In this document: piece by piece, positions 33,621 to 43,214 of the stretch | Layout of the letters: every line of letters starts with the position of its first letter | How positions within the stretch are numbered: position 1 is the stretch's first letter | Notes under the pieces: model-generated | What the model saw: the letters and a program-made list of their open reading frames with translations, nothing else | Databases searched by the model: none | What the model was told of the DNA's origin: nothing | NCBI RefSeq assembly: GCF_035918235.1 | Contig: NZ_CP109485.1 | Location: 7,789,001-7,853,000 of the forward strand | DNA length: 64,000 nucleotides | Direction of reading: 5' to 3' | Source: Streptomyces sp. NBC_01445 | Lineage (GTDB): Bacteria > Actinomycetota > Actinomycetes > Streptomycetales > Streptomycetaceae | Translations under genes and position numbers: made by a program

Positions 33621-35882
33621 TCACCGCGTCACGGTCAGTGCCGTGCCCCGCGTGCGGTCCGACGAGGGTCCCGTCTCGATCGAGAACTCGCCGGGCTCCA
33701 CGGCGAGGTCCAGGCCGCGGGTGACCGAGGCGAGCACCTCGGCGTCGAGGGCGAACACGGCCTCGGCGCTCCCGCCGGGCTCCAGGTCGAGCCGTACGAA
33801 CCCGCGCAGCTCCCGCGCCCGCGGCCACGACGTACCGCCCGACACCCGGCGCACATACAGCTGCACCGTCTCGCGCACGGGCCGCGTCCCGGTGTTGGTC
33901 ACGGTGACGGAGCACGTCGTGCCGGGTTCACCGGCCGTGACGGTGGAGTGCGCGAGGCGGGGCGCCGCGTACTCCACCGTCGAGTAGGACAGGCCGTGAC
34001 CGAAGGCGTGCCGCGCGGTGGCGCTCTGGTCCACGTAGCCGCGGTAGTCGTGGTCCTTGGCGTTGTAGAACACCGGCAGCTGCGCGGCGGACCGCGGCAC
34101 CGACACCGGGAGCCGGCCCGCCGGCGACGCGGCCCCGAACAGGACGTCGGCCACGGCCCGTCCGCCCCACGGCCCCGGATACCAGGCGCACAGCACGCCC
34201 TTCGCCTTCCCCGTGAGGTCGGGCAGCGCGTGCGGGCGGCCCTGGACCAGGACCACGACGACCGGGGTGCCCGTCGCCGCCACCGCGTCGAGCAGCGCCG
34301 ACTGCCCGTCCGGCAGGCGCAGATCGGCCAGGTCGACGCCTTCGCCGCAGGTCATGCCTACCGGGTTCCCCGAGGAGACGACGGCCGCCCCGTTGGCCTC
34401 GAAGCGCGTGTCGCCCTCGCGGGCGCTCGACCCGCCGAGGACGAGCACGGCCACCTCGGCCGACGCGGCCAGAGCGACCGCCTCCGGCACGCCGGACAGG
34501 TCGCCGCCGACGAGCTCGCACCCGCGCGCGTACGTCACTTCGGCGCCGGGCGCGGCCCCCGCCCGGATCCCGTCGAGCACGGTGACACCCGAGCCGGGCC
34601 GCTGCGGCGCGGTGTAGTCACCGATCTGGCCGGGAACGGAGTCCGCGCCGGGGCCCATGACCGCGATGCGGCGCAGGGAAAGGCCGAGTGGCAGCGTCAC
34701 CCCGTCGTGCTCCAGGAGCACGATCGACTCACGTGCCAGGCGCTCGCTCAACTTCCGGACACCGGACGGCTGTTCAGGCCTGCCGACGTACGGCCGCTCG
34801 AAGAGGCCGAGCCGGAACTTGAGCGCGAGGACGCGCTCCACCGCCGAGTCCACGGTCGCCTCCGCGACGAGCCCCCGCTCGACGGCCTCGCCCAGTCGCG
34901 GGAAGCAGTCGTCCCACAGGCTCAGATCGGTGCCCGCCGCCAGGGCGAGCGCGCCCGCCGCCGCGGGATCGCCGGCCAGGCGCGTCAGCCGGTCGAGCGC
35001 GCCCCCGTCGGCCATCACGACGCCGTCGAACCCCCAGCGCTCCCGCAGGAGTTCGGTCAGGAGATACCGGCTCGCGGCGCACGGCAGACCGTCGAACTCG
35101 TTGTACGCCGCCATCACGCCCGCGGCGCCCGCGCGGACCCCCGCCCGCGCCGCCGCCAGATGGATCTCGTGCAGCTCGCGGACCCCGAGCTCGGTGGCCG
35201 CGCTGTTGCGCCCGCCCACCGAGGAACCCTGGCCCGCGAAGTGCTTCAGCACCACCCCGACCCCGGCCCGCCGCATGCCCCGTACGAGCGCCTCGGTGAA
35301 CCGGGCCGCCAGATACGGGTCCTCGCCGAAGCACTCCTCGGCCCGGCCCCAGCGCGGGTCGCGGACGAGGTCGAGCGCCGACACCAGGGCCAGATGGCCG
35401 CCCCTGGCCCGCAGTTCGGCCCCGGCCCCGGCCGCCGCCTCCTCGTAGAGGTCCGGGTCCCACGTCGAGCCGACGGCCAGGTTCACCGGCAGGACGGTGC
35501 CGTCGAGCGCCTGGTGGCCGTGCGGGACCTCCTCGACCAGCAGCACGGGGATGCCGAGCCGCGTCTGTTCGACCATGTGCCGCTGTACCGCGTCCGCGAC
35601 ACCCGCCGCGTCCGCCGCCGTGATCCCGTCGGCGAAGGTCACCCCGGACCACGGGTCCGCGCGCTGGAGCCCGTACAGGGCGCCCATGCCGTCGTACGCG
35701 GCGACCTCGGAGCGGAACGCGTCCGTCAGCCGGTGGCCCGAGCCGGTGCGCCGGTACGCGTGCCAGCCGTACATCCGCTGGTTGAGCTGCCCGACCTTCT
35801 CGGTGAGCGTCATCCGGCCGAGCAGATCCCGCACGCGCTCGCGCACTGGGGCCGCCGGGTCGCGGTACAGCGGCTCGTTCAT
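33621..35882 (-). CDS. GH3 family beta-glycosidase (beta-glucosidase/xylosidase type)
   Basis: A 753-residue GH3 enzyme without a signal peptide, so probably cytoplasmic. The nucleophile region GFDGVVMADGGALDRL gives Asp292. Other GH3 blocks are KHFAGQGSS, HLALVSALDLVRDPRWGR and the C-terminal FnIII-like domain. It would split imported oligosaccharides. It overlaps the GH5-like gene by 4 nt and is last in the operon that begins with the sugar-binding lipoprotein. The sugar specificity cannot be fixed from sequence. Confidence 0.92.
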   Translation of the reverse strand: MNEPLYRDPAAPVRERVRDLLGRMTLTEKVGQLNQRMYGWHAYRRTGSGHRLTDAFRSEVAAYDGMGALYGLQRADPWSGVTFADGITAADAAGVADAVQRHMVEQTRLGIPVLLVEEVPHGHQALDGTVLPVNLAVGSTWDPDLYEEAAAGAGAELRARGGHLALVSALDLVRDPRWGRAEECFGEDPYLAARFTEALVRGMRRAGVGVVLKHFAGQGSSVGGRNSAATELGVRELHEIHLAAARAGVRAGAAGVMAAYNEFDGLPCAASRYLLTELLRERWGFDGVVMADGGALDRLTRLAGDPAAAGALALAAGTDLSLWDDCFPRLGEAVERGLVAEATVDSAVERVLALKFRLGLFERPYVGRPEQPSGVRKLSERLARESIVLLEHDGVTLPLGLSLRRIAVMGPGADSVPGQIGDYTAPQRPGSGVTVLDGIRAGAAPGAEVTYARGCELVGGDLSGVPEAVALAASAEVAVLVLGGSSAREGDTRFEANGAAVVSSGNPVGMTCGEGVDLADLRLPDGQSALLDAVAATGTPVVVVLVQGRPHALPDLTGKAKGVLCAWYPGPWGGRAVADVLFGAASPAGRLPVSVPRSAAQLPVFYNAKDHDYRGYVDQSATARHAFGHGLSYSTVEYAAPRLAHSTVTAGEPGTTCSVTVTNTGTRPVRETVQLYVRRVSGGTSWPRARELRGFVRLDLEPGGSAEAVFALDAEVLASVTRGLDLAVEPGEFSIETGPSSDRTRGTALTVTR

Positions 35883-37813
35883 CGCAGTTCCAGAACGCGC
35901 ACGCCGTACGGGTCCAGGGTGACGTCCGTGACGGGCTCGCCCGTCCCCGCGTCGTGCAGCGTCCCGGCGGCCTGCGGGCGCGACGTCATCTCCTGCCCGG
36001 ACTGGCTCACCAGCCACACGAACCGCCGCCCGTCCTCGTGGACCAGCACATCGGCCGACGCATACGGGCTCTCGACCGTCACGGGCCGTGCCACACCGGC
36101 GACCTCGGCGAGCGCCGCGTACAGCCGGTGCGTCTGCTCCGGGTTGACGTGCGCCGTGCGGGCGGCCATGTGCTCCAGCGGATACGTCGCGAGGACGGTG
36201 CGGCCGAGGCCCGTGGCCCGCGAGAGGAGTGCGGGGCGGCCGTGCGCGTCGACGGCGACGACCTCCGCGTCGCGCGCCTCGACCGGCAGGTACGCCCGGC
36301 TGTCCTCGTTGCCCGCGACCGGGAAGCGCAGGGTCTCACCGGCCCTGATGCCCCCGAAGTCCCCCGTGAACGTCATCTCCAGGACGTCGTCCTCGATCGG
36401 CTCGGCCACCCCGTACGACAGCTGCATCTCGACGCCGAACAGCCCGTCCAGGTCGTCGAACCACGGCCCGCGCGTCCCAGGGTGCTCGCCCGAGCAGAAC
36501 GACAGGTAGACCGTGGCTCCCTCGGTGGCCCGCCGAGCCAGCGCGCGCCGGGTGCGGGTCGTCAACTGCCTTGTCGCGGGCAGGAGATAGAGCTGCGCGT
36601 CCTCGCTGAGGCCGTCCGCCTCCCGGGTGAGGCCCACCGCCAGGTCCGCGGCGCGCGCCGCGACGTACCCCTGGTGGAGCGAGGTGAAGATGAGCGGGCG
36701 GTCGGCGGGGCGGCTGTACGGGTAGCCGCGCTCCAGGAACGCGGGCACGACGAGCGCGGCCCCGGCGTCCGAGCGGCGGCAGCGCGTGAAGTCGACCTGC
36801 TCCAACACCTTCGCGAACGCGGCGAGTTCGACGAGCGGGGCCTTCGGGGCGCCCGCGCTGTCCGTGATGCCGAAGTGCATCTCGAAGGGGTGGTGGTCGT
36901 AGGGGGACCGGTCCCACAGGTCGTCGTAGTCCGTGTTGTTCCAGGCGACCCAGCCCGTCGCGCCGCCGAGCAGTGAGTTGTGCAGGGTCTGGCGGTAGTA
37001 CACGCCCGCGTTCTCGGCGGACACCGTGTCCGTCGACAGGCCGAACTCCTCCAGGACCACCGGCTGCCCCGTGACGGCCGCGAGCTCGCACTCGAACGCG
37101 GCGCGGTAGTGCTGGCGCGGCCGGTCCGTGTCGGAGCGGTAGACGTGCGGGCCCACGAAGTCGACGTACTCGGCGGTGTCCCGCAGCGAGAAACCGTTGT
37201 CGCGGCCCGTGACCTCGATGCCCCACGCGCCGTCGCCCAGGGAGACGGGCTGGGTGCCGCCGGCCGCGCGCACGGCGTTGCACATGGCCTGCGCCCACGC
37301 CGTGACGACGTCACTGGAGGGCGGATCGACCTGGTAGATCCGCCCGTAGCCCGGCATCTCGTTGGTGATCAGCCAGCCCGTGACGGCCGGGTGGTCCTTG
37401 AAGCGGCGCGTCATCTGAGACACGAACCACGCCTGGCGGCCGACCATCCACACGTCCTCGTACAGGTCCCGGCCCCCGCGCCAGGCCGGATCCCAGTTCT
37501 CGCCGGACATGTGGCCGACGATGAACGTCGGCACGGTGCCCATGCCCGCCTCGGTGTGCGCGTCGAGGAAGTCGCGGAAGCGCTCGCACAACTCCTCGTC
37601 GATCCGGTGCGGTTCGGGGTGGAAGTCGGGCCAGTAGAAGAACGAGCGGGTCATGTTCAGACCGTGCTCGCGCAGCACCGCCAGTTCCTCGCGCACCGTC
37701 TTCGGCTCGTAGTCGCGCCACATCAGGGGACCGCCGGTGCGGGACCAGAAGTTGGCGCCGAGCCAGGGCAGGACGGCGGAGTCGTGGGTGAGGTGGGCGC
37801 TGTGGCGTCGCAT
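35879..37813 (-). CDS. GH5-like (clan GH-A) glycoside hydrolase with C-terminal domain
   Basis: A 644-residue protein without a signal peptide. The N-terminal TIM-barrel (about 15-350) shows the acid/base Glu152 in WLITNEMPGYG and the nucleophile candidate Glu256 in VVLEEFGLS, as expected for clan GH-A. The C-terminal half (about 370-560) looks like a Rossmann/beta-galactosidase trimerisation-type domain (LLPATRQLTTRTRRALARR). Beta-mannosidase or beta-galactosidase-like activity is possible. A cytoplasmic location beside a GH3 enzyme suggests both trim an imported oligosaccharide. Confidence 0.82.
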   Translation of the reverse strand: MRRHSAHLTHDSAVLPWLGANFWSRTGGPLMWRDYEPKTVREELAVLREHGLNMTRSFFYWPDFHPEPHRIDEELCERFRDFLDAHTEAGMGTVPTFIVGHMSGENWDPAWRGGRDLYEDVWMVGRQAWFVSQMTRRFKDHPAVTGWLITNEMPGYGRIYQVDPPSSDVVTAWAQAMCNAVRAAGGTQPVSLGDGAWGIEVTGRDNGFSLRDTAEYVDFVGPHVYRSDTDRPRQHYRAAFECELAAVTGQPVVLEEFGLSTDTVSAENAGVYYRQTLHNSLLGGATGWVAWNNTDYDDLWDRSPYDHHPFEMHFGITDSAGAPKAPLVELAAFAKVLEQVDFTRCRRSDAGAALVVPAFLERGYPYSRPADRPLIFTSLHQGYVAARAADLAVGLTREADGLSEDAQLYLLPATRQLTTRTRRALARRATEGATVYLSFCSGEHPGTRGPWFDDLDGLFGVEMQLSYGVAEPIEDDVLEMTFTGDFGGIRAGETLRFPVAGNEDSRAYLPVEARDAEVVAVDAHGRPALLSRATGLGRTVLATYPLEHMAARTAHVNPEQTHRLYAALAEVAGVARPVTVESPYASADVLVHEDGRRFVWLVSQSGQEMTSRPQAAGTLHDAGTGEPVTDVTLDPYGVRVLELR

Positions 37814-37847
37814 GGTGGTACCTAGCTCCGTTGGAATGCGGGACTTG

Positions 37848-38885
37848 TCAGGGGGTTGCGGGGCCGGTCGACTCGCGGACGACCAGGTGCGGGCGCCCTT
37901 CGAGAGGTGTCTCGGGAACGTCCTCGCCGCACCGGGCGAGCAGCACGCGCGCGGCTGCCGCGCCGACCCGCTGCACCTGCTGGTCGACGGTCGTCAGGCG
38001 CGGGTGCAGCCAGCTGCCGAGCGGGAGGTTGTCGTAGCCGACGACGGACAGGTCGTCGGGCACGCGCAGGCCGGCGCGCTGGGCGGTTCCGATGCCGCAC
38101 ACGGCCATCGAGTCGTTGGCGTACACGATCGCGGTGGGCCGCTCGGTGCGCCCGATCAGCTCCTCGGTCGCGGCGACGGCGGCCCCCTCCGAGAAGTCGG
38201 TGCTCAGGACGGCGACGGGCCGGAGCCCGGCGAGGCCGAGCGTCTCCTCGAAGACCGTGCGCCGCAGCCGGGTGTGCTGGAGCTCGGCGGGCCCGCAGAC
38301 GTACGCGATGCGCCGGTGGCCGAGCCCGAGCAGATGGTCGACCGCCTCGTGGACGCCCGACCCCTGGTTGCCGAGGCCGACGGTCGGCACGGTGGCCTCC
38401 GGGTCGGGTGCGCCGAGCAGTACCGACGGAAGCCCGATGCGGCGCAGCAGGGCCGGGCGCGGGTCGTCGGCCCGCGCGTCCGTGAGGACGGCCCCGTCGA
38501 CCCGTCCCTCCGCGGCGAGCCGCTCGTACAGGGCGCTCTCCTCGTCGACACCGGCCACCAGATGCAGCAGCAGACCGTAGCCGCGCGGCGCCAGCTCTCC
38601 CTCTATGCCGGTGATCAGCTCACTGAAGTGCGGGTCGGCCCCGAGCACGTCGGTGGGCCTGCGCACGACGAGCGCGAGCGTACGGGTACGGGCGCTGCGC
38701 AGCGCCGCCGCCGACGCGCTCGGCGACCAGCCGAGCTCCGCCGCCGCGTCGAGGATCCGCCGCCTGGTCGGCTCGGCGAGGCGCCCCTTGTCGTTGAACG
38801 CCTGCGACACCGCCGCCGTCGACACACCGGCCGCGGCCGCCACCGCCTTGATGGTCGGCCGGCTTCCGGTACGGGCCTTGCTCAC
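37848..38885 (-). CDS. LacI family repressor of the sugar operon
   Basis: A 345-residue regulator. The HTH and hinge (about 10-65) include IKAVAAAAGVSTAAVSQAFNDKGRL. A periplasmic-binding-like effector domain follows. The GTG overlaps the stop of the upstream permease gene. It is embedded in the operon it probably controls; a LacI-type dyad at 42033-42048 is the likely operator, and the imported sugar the inducer. Confidence 0.9.
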   Translation of the reverse strand: MSKARTGSRPTIKAVAAAAGVSTAAVSQAFNDKGRLAEPTRRRILDAAAELGWSPSASAAALRSARTRTLALVVRRPTDVLGADPHFSELITGIEGELAPRGYGLLLHLVAGVDEESALYERLAAEGRVDGAVLTDARADDPRPALLRRIGLPSVLLGAPDPEATVPTVGLGNQGSGVHEAVDHLLGLGHRRIAYVCGPAELQHTRLRRTVFEETLGLAGLRPVAVLSTDFSEGAAVAATEELIGRTERPTAIVYANDSMAVCGIGTAQRAGLRVPDDLSVVGYDNLPLGSWLHPRLTTVDQQVQRVGAAAARVLLARCGEDVPETPLEGRPHLVVRESTGPATP

Positions 38886-39727
38886 ATCTTCACCGCCCCA
38901 CTGACGAGTGCCTGCTGCATCCGCTTCTGGAGCACCGTATAGACGATCCACACCGGTACGAGGGTGAGGACGGTCCCCGCGGTCAGGACCCCGTAGTCCG
39001 TCCCGGTGATGGACTTCAGCGTGGGCAGCGCCACTTGGACCGTGCGCTGAGCGGGGTCAGGGCCGATGATCACGAGCGAGTACAGGTACTCGTTCCAGAA
39101 CGTCAGGAAGTTCAGGAGCAGCACGGTCGCGATGCCGGGCAGGCACATCGGCGTGTACACGTGCCGGAGCACCGCGAAGGTCGAGGCGCCGTCCATACGG
39201 GCCGCCTCCTCCATCTCCCTGGGGACGGTCCGCATGAACTGGACCAGGATCACCACCGAGAGCGGCATCGCCGTGGCCGGCAGGAAAAGGATCATGAACG
39301 TGCGGGTGTGGAACAGGCCGGTGGCCGCGGCCAGCAGGAACGTCGGGAAGAGCGCCGCGAACGTCGGGATCAGGAACCCCAGCGAGAAGACACTCTCGAC
39401 CACGGAGGCGAGCCGGCCCGTCGAGCGGGCCAGCGCGAACGCCGCCGGTATCGCGAGCGCGAGCGTCAGGACGAGCGAGAACACCGTCACCAGCGCCGAG
39501 TTGACGACCGCGAGCCCAAGGCCGGCGCTGTGGAAGGCGGTACTGAAGTTGCCGAGGCCGAACGACGACGGCAGCGCGAACGGACTGGCGAAGATCTCCT
39601 CGTTCGTCTTGAACGCCGAGGCGACGAAGTAGTACAGGGGGATGACCAGGAGCACCGCGTACAGCCAGACGAGGATGTGCGCGGGCAGCCAGGACCTGCC
39701 GAGGCGGCTGTGCTTGGCGGACTTCAT
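38882..39727 (-). CDS. carbohydrate ABC permease, MalG type (CUT1)
   Basis: A 281-residue, six-helix permease. The EAA loop that contacts the ATPase reads EEAARMDGASTFAVLRHVYTP (about 176-196). The C-terminus KRMQQALVSGAVKM is typical of MalG-like subunits. It lies 14 nt downstream of the MalF-like gene. No ATPase gene exists in this operon; in Streptomyces the shared MsiK ATPase commonly supplies that role. Confidence 0.92.
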   Translation of the reverse strand: MKSAKHSRLGRSWLPAHILVWLYAVLLVIPLYYFVASAFKTNEEIFASPFALPSSFGLGNFSTAFHSAGLGLAVVNSALVTVFSLVLTLALAIPAAFALARSTGRLASVVESVFSLGFLIPTFAALFPTFLLAAATGLFHTRTFMILFLPATAMPLSVVILVQFMRTVPREMEEAARMDGASTFAVLRHVYTPMCLPGIATVLLLNFLTFWNEYLYSLVIIGPDPAQRTVQVALPTLKSITGTDYGVLTAGTVLTLVPVWIVYTVLQKRMQQALVSGAVKM

Positions 39728-39741
39728 GGCGACGGCTCCGA

Positions 39742-40680
39742 TCAGTGGTTCTGGCGGAACGCGCGCCGGATGGCGAGCAGTCCGACGAGCCCGGCGAGGA
39801 AGAGGAAGACACCTACGGTCTGGCTGTAGCCGAGGTCGGCCGCGATGAACGCCTTCTGGTAGACGAGGAACGACAGCGTTGTCGACGAGCTGCCCGGGCC
39901 GCCCTGCGTCAGCAGCAGCACATGCTGCGCCGAGCCGAACAGCGTCCACAGGAACTGGAGCATCGTCACGACGCCCACATAGTCCTTGATCACCGGGAAG
40001 TGGATGCGCCACATGGTCCGCCAGTGCCCGGCTCCGTCGAGCTGTGCGGCCTCGCCCAGCTCGTCCGGCACACTGCCGAGCCGCGCCGCGAACAGCACCG
40101 CCGTGAACCCGATCCCGGCCCAGATGTCCAGCGCGATCAGAGACGCGAGGGCGGTCGAGGGCGAGGCGAGCCACGCGTCGGCGAGCGAGCCGAGACCGAC
40201 CGCCTTCAGGCCGCCGTTGACCAGGCCGTCGGGGGAGAGGGCCGCGTAGAAGACCATGGCCTTCGCCGGGGTCGAGATCAGCCCGGGGATGAACAGCAGA
40301 TACCGGATGGCCTTGTGGCCGGGCGGCTTCTGCGCGACGTAGTAGCCCAGCATGTACGCGCACACCACCATCACCGGGACGGCGACGACGAGCTGGATCG
40401 CCGTGTTGCTCACCGCGTCCCAGAACACCGGGTCGGCGAAGACCGTGCGCACGTTGTCGAACCCGGCGAACGACACCGGCTGCAGCATGCCCGGCCAGTG
40501 CAGCGCCGCCACCACGAAGATGGCGACCAGCGGGCCGACCATGAACACGAGGTACCAGACGAGCGCGGGCAGCGCGAGGATGGTGCCGCCCTGGCGGCGC
40601 GGCCGCCGGGCGGCGTCCGGGGAAGACGGGGTGGGGCGGCGGACCGCGGTCTCGCCCGCTGTCGACGTCATCGTCGTCAT
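39742..40680 (-). CDS. carbohydrate ABC permease, MalF type (CUT1)
   Basis: A 312-residue, six-helix permease with a Pro/Arg-rich cytoplasmic N-terminus. The EAA loop is GEAAQLDGAGHWRTMWRIHFP. The ATG (MTTMTST) is preceded by GGGAG; an upstream TTG in frame is less likely. It works with the MalG-like subunit and the lipoprotein encoded just upstream. Confidence 0.92.
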   Translation of the reverse strand: MTTMTSTAGETAVRRPTPSSPDAARRPRRQGGTILALPALVWYLVFMVGPLVAIFVVAALHWPGMLQPVSFAGFDNVRTVFADPVFWDAVSNTAIQLVVAVPVMVVCAYMLGYYVAQKPPGHKAIRYLLFIPGLISTPAKAMVFYAALSPDGLVNGGLKAVGLGSLADAWLASPSTALASLIALDIWAGIGFTAVLFAARLGSVPDELGEAAQLDGAGHWRTMWRIHFPVIKDYVGVVTMLQFLWTLFGSAQHVLLLTQGGPGSSSTTLSFLVYQKAFIAADLGYSQTVGVFLFLAGLVGLLAIRRAFRQNH

Positions 40681-40721
40681 GAGCAACTCCCTTACCTATG
40701 AGGAGAGATGGGGGCGGGCGG

Positions 40722-42008
40722 TCAGACGCCGCGGTACGCGGCCTCGAGTACCGAGCGGACCCTGGCCGCGCTCGTGCCGCGCGTGAAGGACGTACTCGTC
40801 GCCGTGATCAGCGGCTGTGTCGCGGCCGGCGGGACGAACAGGTCGGGCAGCAGGACCTGGCCCACATCGCCGCCGAGCCCCTGCGCCGCCGCCACCAGCG
40901 GGAAGTCCGAGCTGACCGTGTCGGACCGCAGCGCCATGTCGCGCCCGGCCTCCTCGATGAAGCGGGAGACGGTGTCCGCGCGGTACATGAACCGCAGGAA
41001 CTTCTCGACGGCGTCGATCTTCTTCGTGCCGTTCGGGCTGATCCAGAAGCCGATCAGCGTGTACGTGCGCAGGATCGTCGGCTTGTCGTGTGCGGCCCCT
41101 GGCGCCAGCGGCCAGCCACCCACGTCCGTGTGGCGTGCCACCGGCTCCGGAACCTTCGCGAGCGCCGACGACATCGCCGACTGCATCGCCGCGGCCTGCG
41201 TGTTGAACTGCGTGGTCATCGAATCCGAGGTGAGGCCCTGGGCCTTGTCGGCAAACACCCCGGCGTCGCGCAGCTCGACGAAGTAGTCGATGCCCTGTCG
41301 TGCGCCCCGGCTGCCGAAGTCCCCGGTCGCGTAGACGTGCCTGGCCTCGTCCTCGGTCAGGAACGTCTGGATGATCTGCGCGAGCAGCTTCTGCCCGGTC
41401 CAGTCGTTGCCGCCGACGGTCACCGGCGCGATGTTCTTCCTGCGCAACTTCCGTGCGGCGGCGATGAGCTGGTCCCCGGTGGCGGGGATCTCGCCGACCC
41501 CCGCCTTGTCGAGGAGCGCCCGGTTGAAGGCGACCGGCCAGTTCGTGGCGAAGTACGGGAACGCGCGCAGCCGTCCCTTGCCGTCGGTCCACGCGTCCAG
41601 GGCCACGGGCAGCACGCGCTCGCGCAGCCCCCAGTCGTCCAGGTAGCCCTTCACGTCCACGGTGGCGCCGACATCGGTCCAGGCCAGCGTCTTGTCGTAG
41701 AGGTTCACCATGACGACGTCCGGCTCCTTGCGGGCCAGTCGCGAGGTCTCGTAGACCTGTGAGAGGTCGTCGCCGTTGACGAGGTTGCGCACCTTGAGGC
41801 CGGTCTCCTTGCGGAACCGGTCCAGGGCCGAGAGATAGGTGGGGGAGCCGGGGGCCGTGGTGCCGAGCTGGCTGTGCACCACGAGCGTGTCGGGGTCGTC
41901 GTCGGCAGCGGCGAGGGCGGAGCAGCCGGACAGGGCGGAAGCGGCGGCGAGCGCGCCACCGGCGGCGAGGAATCCGCGCCGACTCATCGTCGAGGGCACA
42001 GAGGGCAC
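40722..42008 (-). CDS. extracellular sugar-binding lipoprotein of the CUT1 importer
   Basis: A 428-residue solute-binding protein. The N-terminus MSRRGFLAAGGALAAASA has a twin-arginine pair and ends in the lipobox LSGC (Cys29), so it is probably a Tat-exported lipoprotein. The body shows the family-1 SBP pattern. The GTG at 42008 has GGAGAC about 8 nt upstream; an ATG seven codons in is an alternative. It is the first gene of the leftward operon. Confidence 0.9.
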   Translation of the reverse strand: MPSVPSTMSRRGFLAAGGALAAASALSGCSALAAADDDPDTLVVHSQLGTTAPGSPTYLSALDRFRKETGLKVRNLVNGDDLSQVYETSRLARKEPDVVMVNLYDKTLAWTDVGATVDVKGYLDDWGLRERVLPVALDAWTDGKGRLRAFPYFATNWPVAFNRALLDKAGVGEIPATGDQLIAAARKLRRKNIAPVTVGGNDWTGQKLLAQIIQTFLTEDEARHVYATGDFGSRGARQGIDYFVELRDAGVFADKAQGLTSDSMTTQFNTQAAAMQSAMSSALAKVPEPVARHTDVGGWPLAPGAAHDKPTILRTYTLIGFWISPNGTKKIDAVEKFLRFMYRADTVSRFIEEAGRDMALRSDTVSSDFPLVAAAQGLGGDVGQVLLPDLFVPPAATQPLITATSTSFTRGTSAARVRSVLEAAYRGV

Positions 42009-42032
42009 AGCGGTATGTCTCCAACCGGGAGT

Positions 42033-42048
42033 GGTTAATCGATATACC
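42033..42048. promoter_or_regulatory. LacI-type operator candidate GGTTAATCGATATACC
   Basis: A 16-bp dyad centred on ATCGAT, with half-sites GGTTAATC and GATATACC (two central-flank mismatches). It sits 25 nt upstream of the sugar-binding protein start. The CG centre and AT-rich flanks are typical of LacI-family sites and stand out against the GC-rich surroundings. Confidence 0.6.
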
Positions 42049-42160
42049 TGTGGGAGGTGCGAGCACCGTAAGGGGCGGCAGGGGAACGGTCAACCCCCCG
42101 TTGCGCAGGGTGAAACGGGGCCGCCGCAGGCCGGTGCATACCCGGAGGAGAGGGCCCGTA

Positions 42161-43075
42161 TCAGGCCTGTTCGGCCCGGAATGCCGCCGGTGTCACGCCC
42201 GTGTGCTGCTGGAAGTACTTCGAGAAGTTCGCCGAGTCGCCGATGCCGACGGCCACGCCGATGCGGCCCACCGGCAGGTCCGTGTGGGCGAGCAGGCGCT
42301 TCGCCTCCAGGGTCACCCGGCGGTCGATGAACGCCTTCGGGGTCTGGCCCGTCGCCGCCCGCACCGCGCGGACGAGGGTGCGCCGGGAGTAGCCGAGCTC
42401 GTCTGCGTACGCGCTCACGCTGTGGTTCGTGGTGAAGCCCTGCTCGACCGCCGTGCGGAAGCGGCTGAACGTCGTGTCCGGCTGCGGCCTGCACTCGTCC
42501 GCCGCCGCCTGCGCCGACACATGGGCGACCCGCAGCATGAAGGCCGTCAGGGAGTGCCGCAGGACCGATGTGTGCAGGCTGAGCGGGAGTGTCGCCGTGT
42601 CCAGGTACTCGCGCTGGAGTTGGTCCAGGGAGGCGTCCAGGGCGGCGAGCTGGGCCTCGTCGGGGTGGAGCAGGGGCGGCCGGTCGTAGCGGTACAGGCC
42701 CGTCGCCTCGACGATGGCGCGCGGCAGGAAGCCGGGCTGCATGGTGAGCGCGGTGCCGACGTAGCGCTCGCCCGTGGAGAAGCCGTGCACCTGGCCGGGC
42801 CGGATCCACAGGATGTCGCCGGCGCCGACCTCGTACTCCGTGAAGTCGATCATGTGGTGGACCGGGCCCTCGCGGAAGAAGAGCAGGACGTGGAAGTCGA
42901 TCCGGTGCACGCGGCGCGACAGGCCGACCCCGCCCGCCCAGGGACCCTCCGTGCCCATCGGGCCGATCTGTATCCCGACCCCGGACACGCTGGCGCTCGG
43001 GTCGAAGGGATACGTACGGATGTGCTCCCCGGCTCCCATATGTGCGCTCGGATGTGCGCTGCCCTGCTCCGTCAT
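42161..43075 (-). CDS. AraC family transcriptional regulator
   Basis: A 304-residue regulator. The N-terminal cupin-like sensor region is at about 20-160 (DILWIRPGQVHGFSTGER). The C-terminal double HTH is at about 205-300, with ADELGYSRRTLVRAVRAATG and VAVGIGDSANFSKYFQQHTG. It lies between the leftward sugar operon (same strand, 152 nt upstream of it) and the divergent tkt operon, so it could regulate either. The sensor suggests a small sugar ligand. Confidence 0.9.
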   Translation of the reverse strand: MTEQGSAHPSAHMGAGEHIRTYPFDPSASVSGVGIQIGPMGTEGPWAGGVGLSRRVHRIDFHVLLFFREGPVHHMIDFTEYEVGAGDILWIRPGQVHGFSTGERYVGTALTMQPGFLPRAIVEATGLYRYDRPPLLHPDEAQLAALDASLDQLQREYLDTATLPLSLHTSVLRHSLTAFMLRVAHVSAQAAADECRPQPDTTFSRFRTAVEQGFTTNHSVSAYADELGYSRRTLVRAVRAATGQTPKAFIDRRVTLEAKRLLAHTDLPVGRIGVAVGIGDSANFSKYFQQHTGVTPAAFRAEQA

Positions 43076-43135
43076 CCACTTTCCTTGACTTAAACCGGCT
43101 CGGTCTCTCGTAGGTGTCCCATTTTCACCGAACGC

Positions 43136-43160
43136 TGGCGCGGGCGCACCTGCCGCGCCA
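43136..43160. promoter_or_regulatory. inverted repeat in the araC-tkt divergent control region
   Basis: TGGCGCGG and its exact complement CCGCGCCA flank nine nt. It is placed roughly midway between the two divergent genes and is a candidate binding site for the AraC protein or another regulator. Confidence 0.4.
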
Positions 43161-43190
43161 AAAGTATGACCTTTAGATTCGTAGGTAGTT

Positions 43191-43214
43191 CGACCAGGGC
43201 TTTAGCCCCGGTCG
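43191..43214 (+). promoter_or_regulatory. leader hairpin or operator upstream of tkt
   Basis: CGACC-A-GGGC pairs with GCCC-C-GGTCG around a TTTA loop; only the A/C pair mismatches. It starts 78 nt before the tkt ATG. If transcribed it would be a stable 5'-leader hairpin; otherwise it is a dyad operator. Confidence 0.4.
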
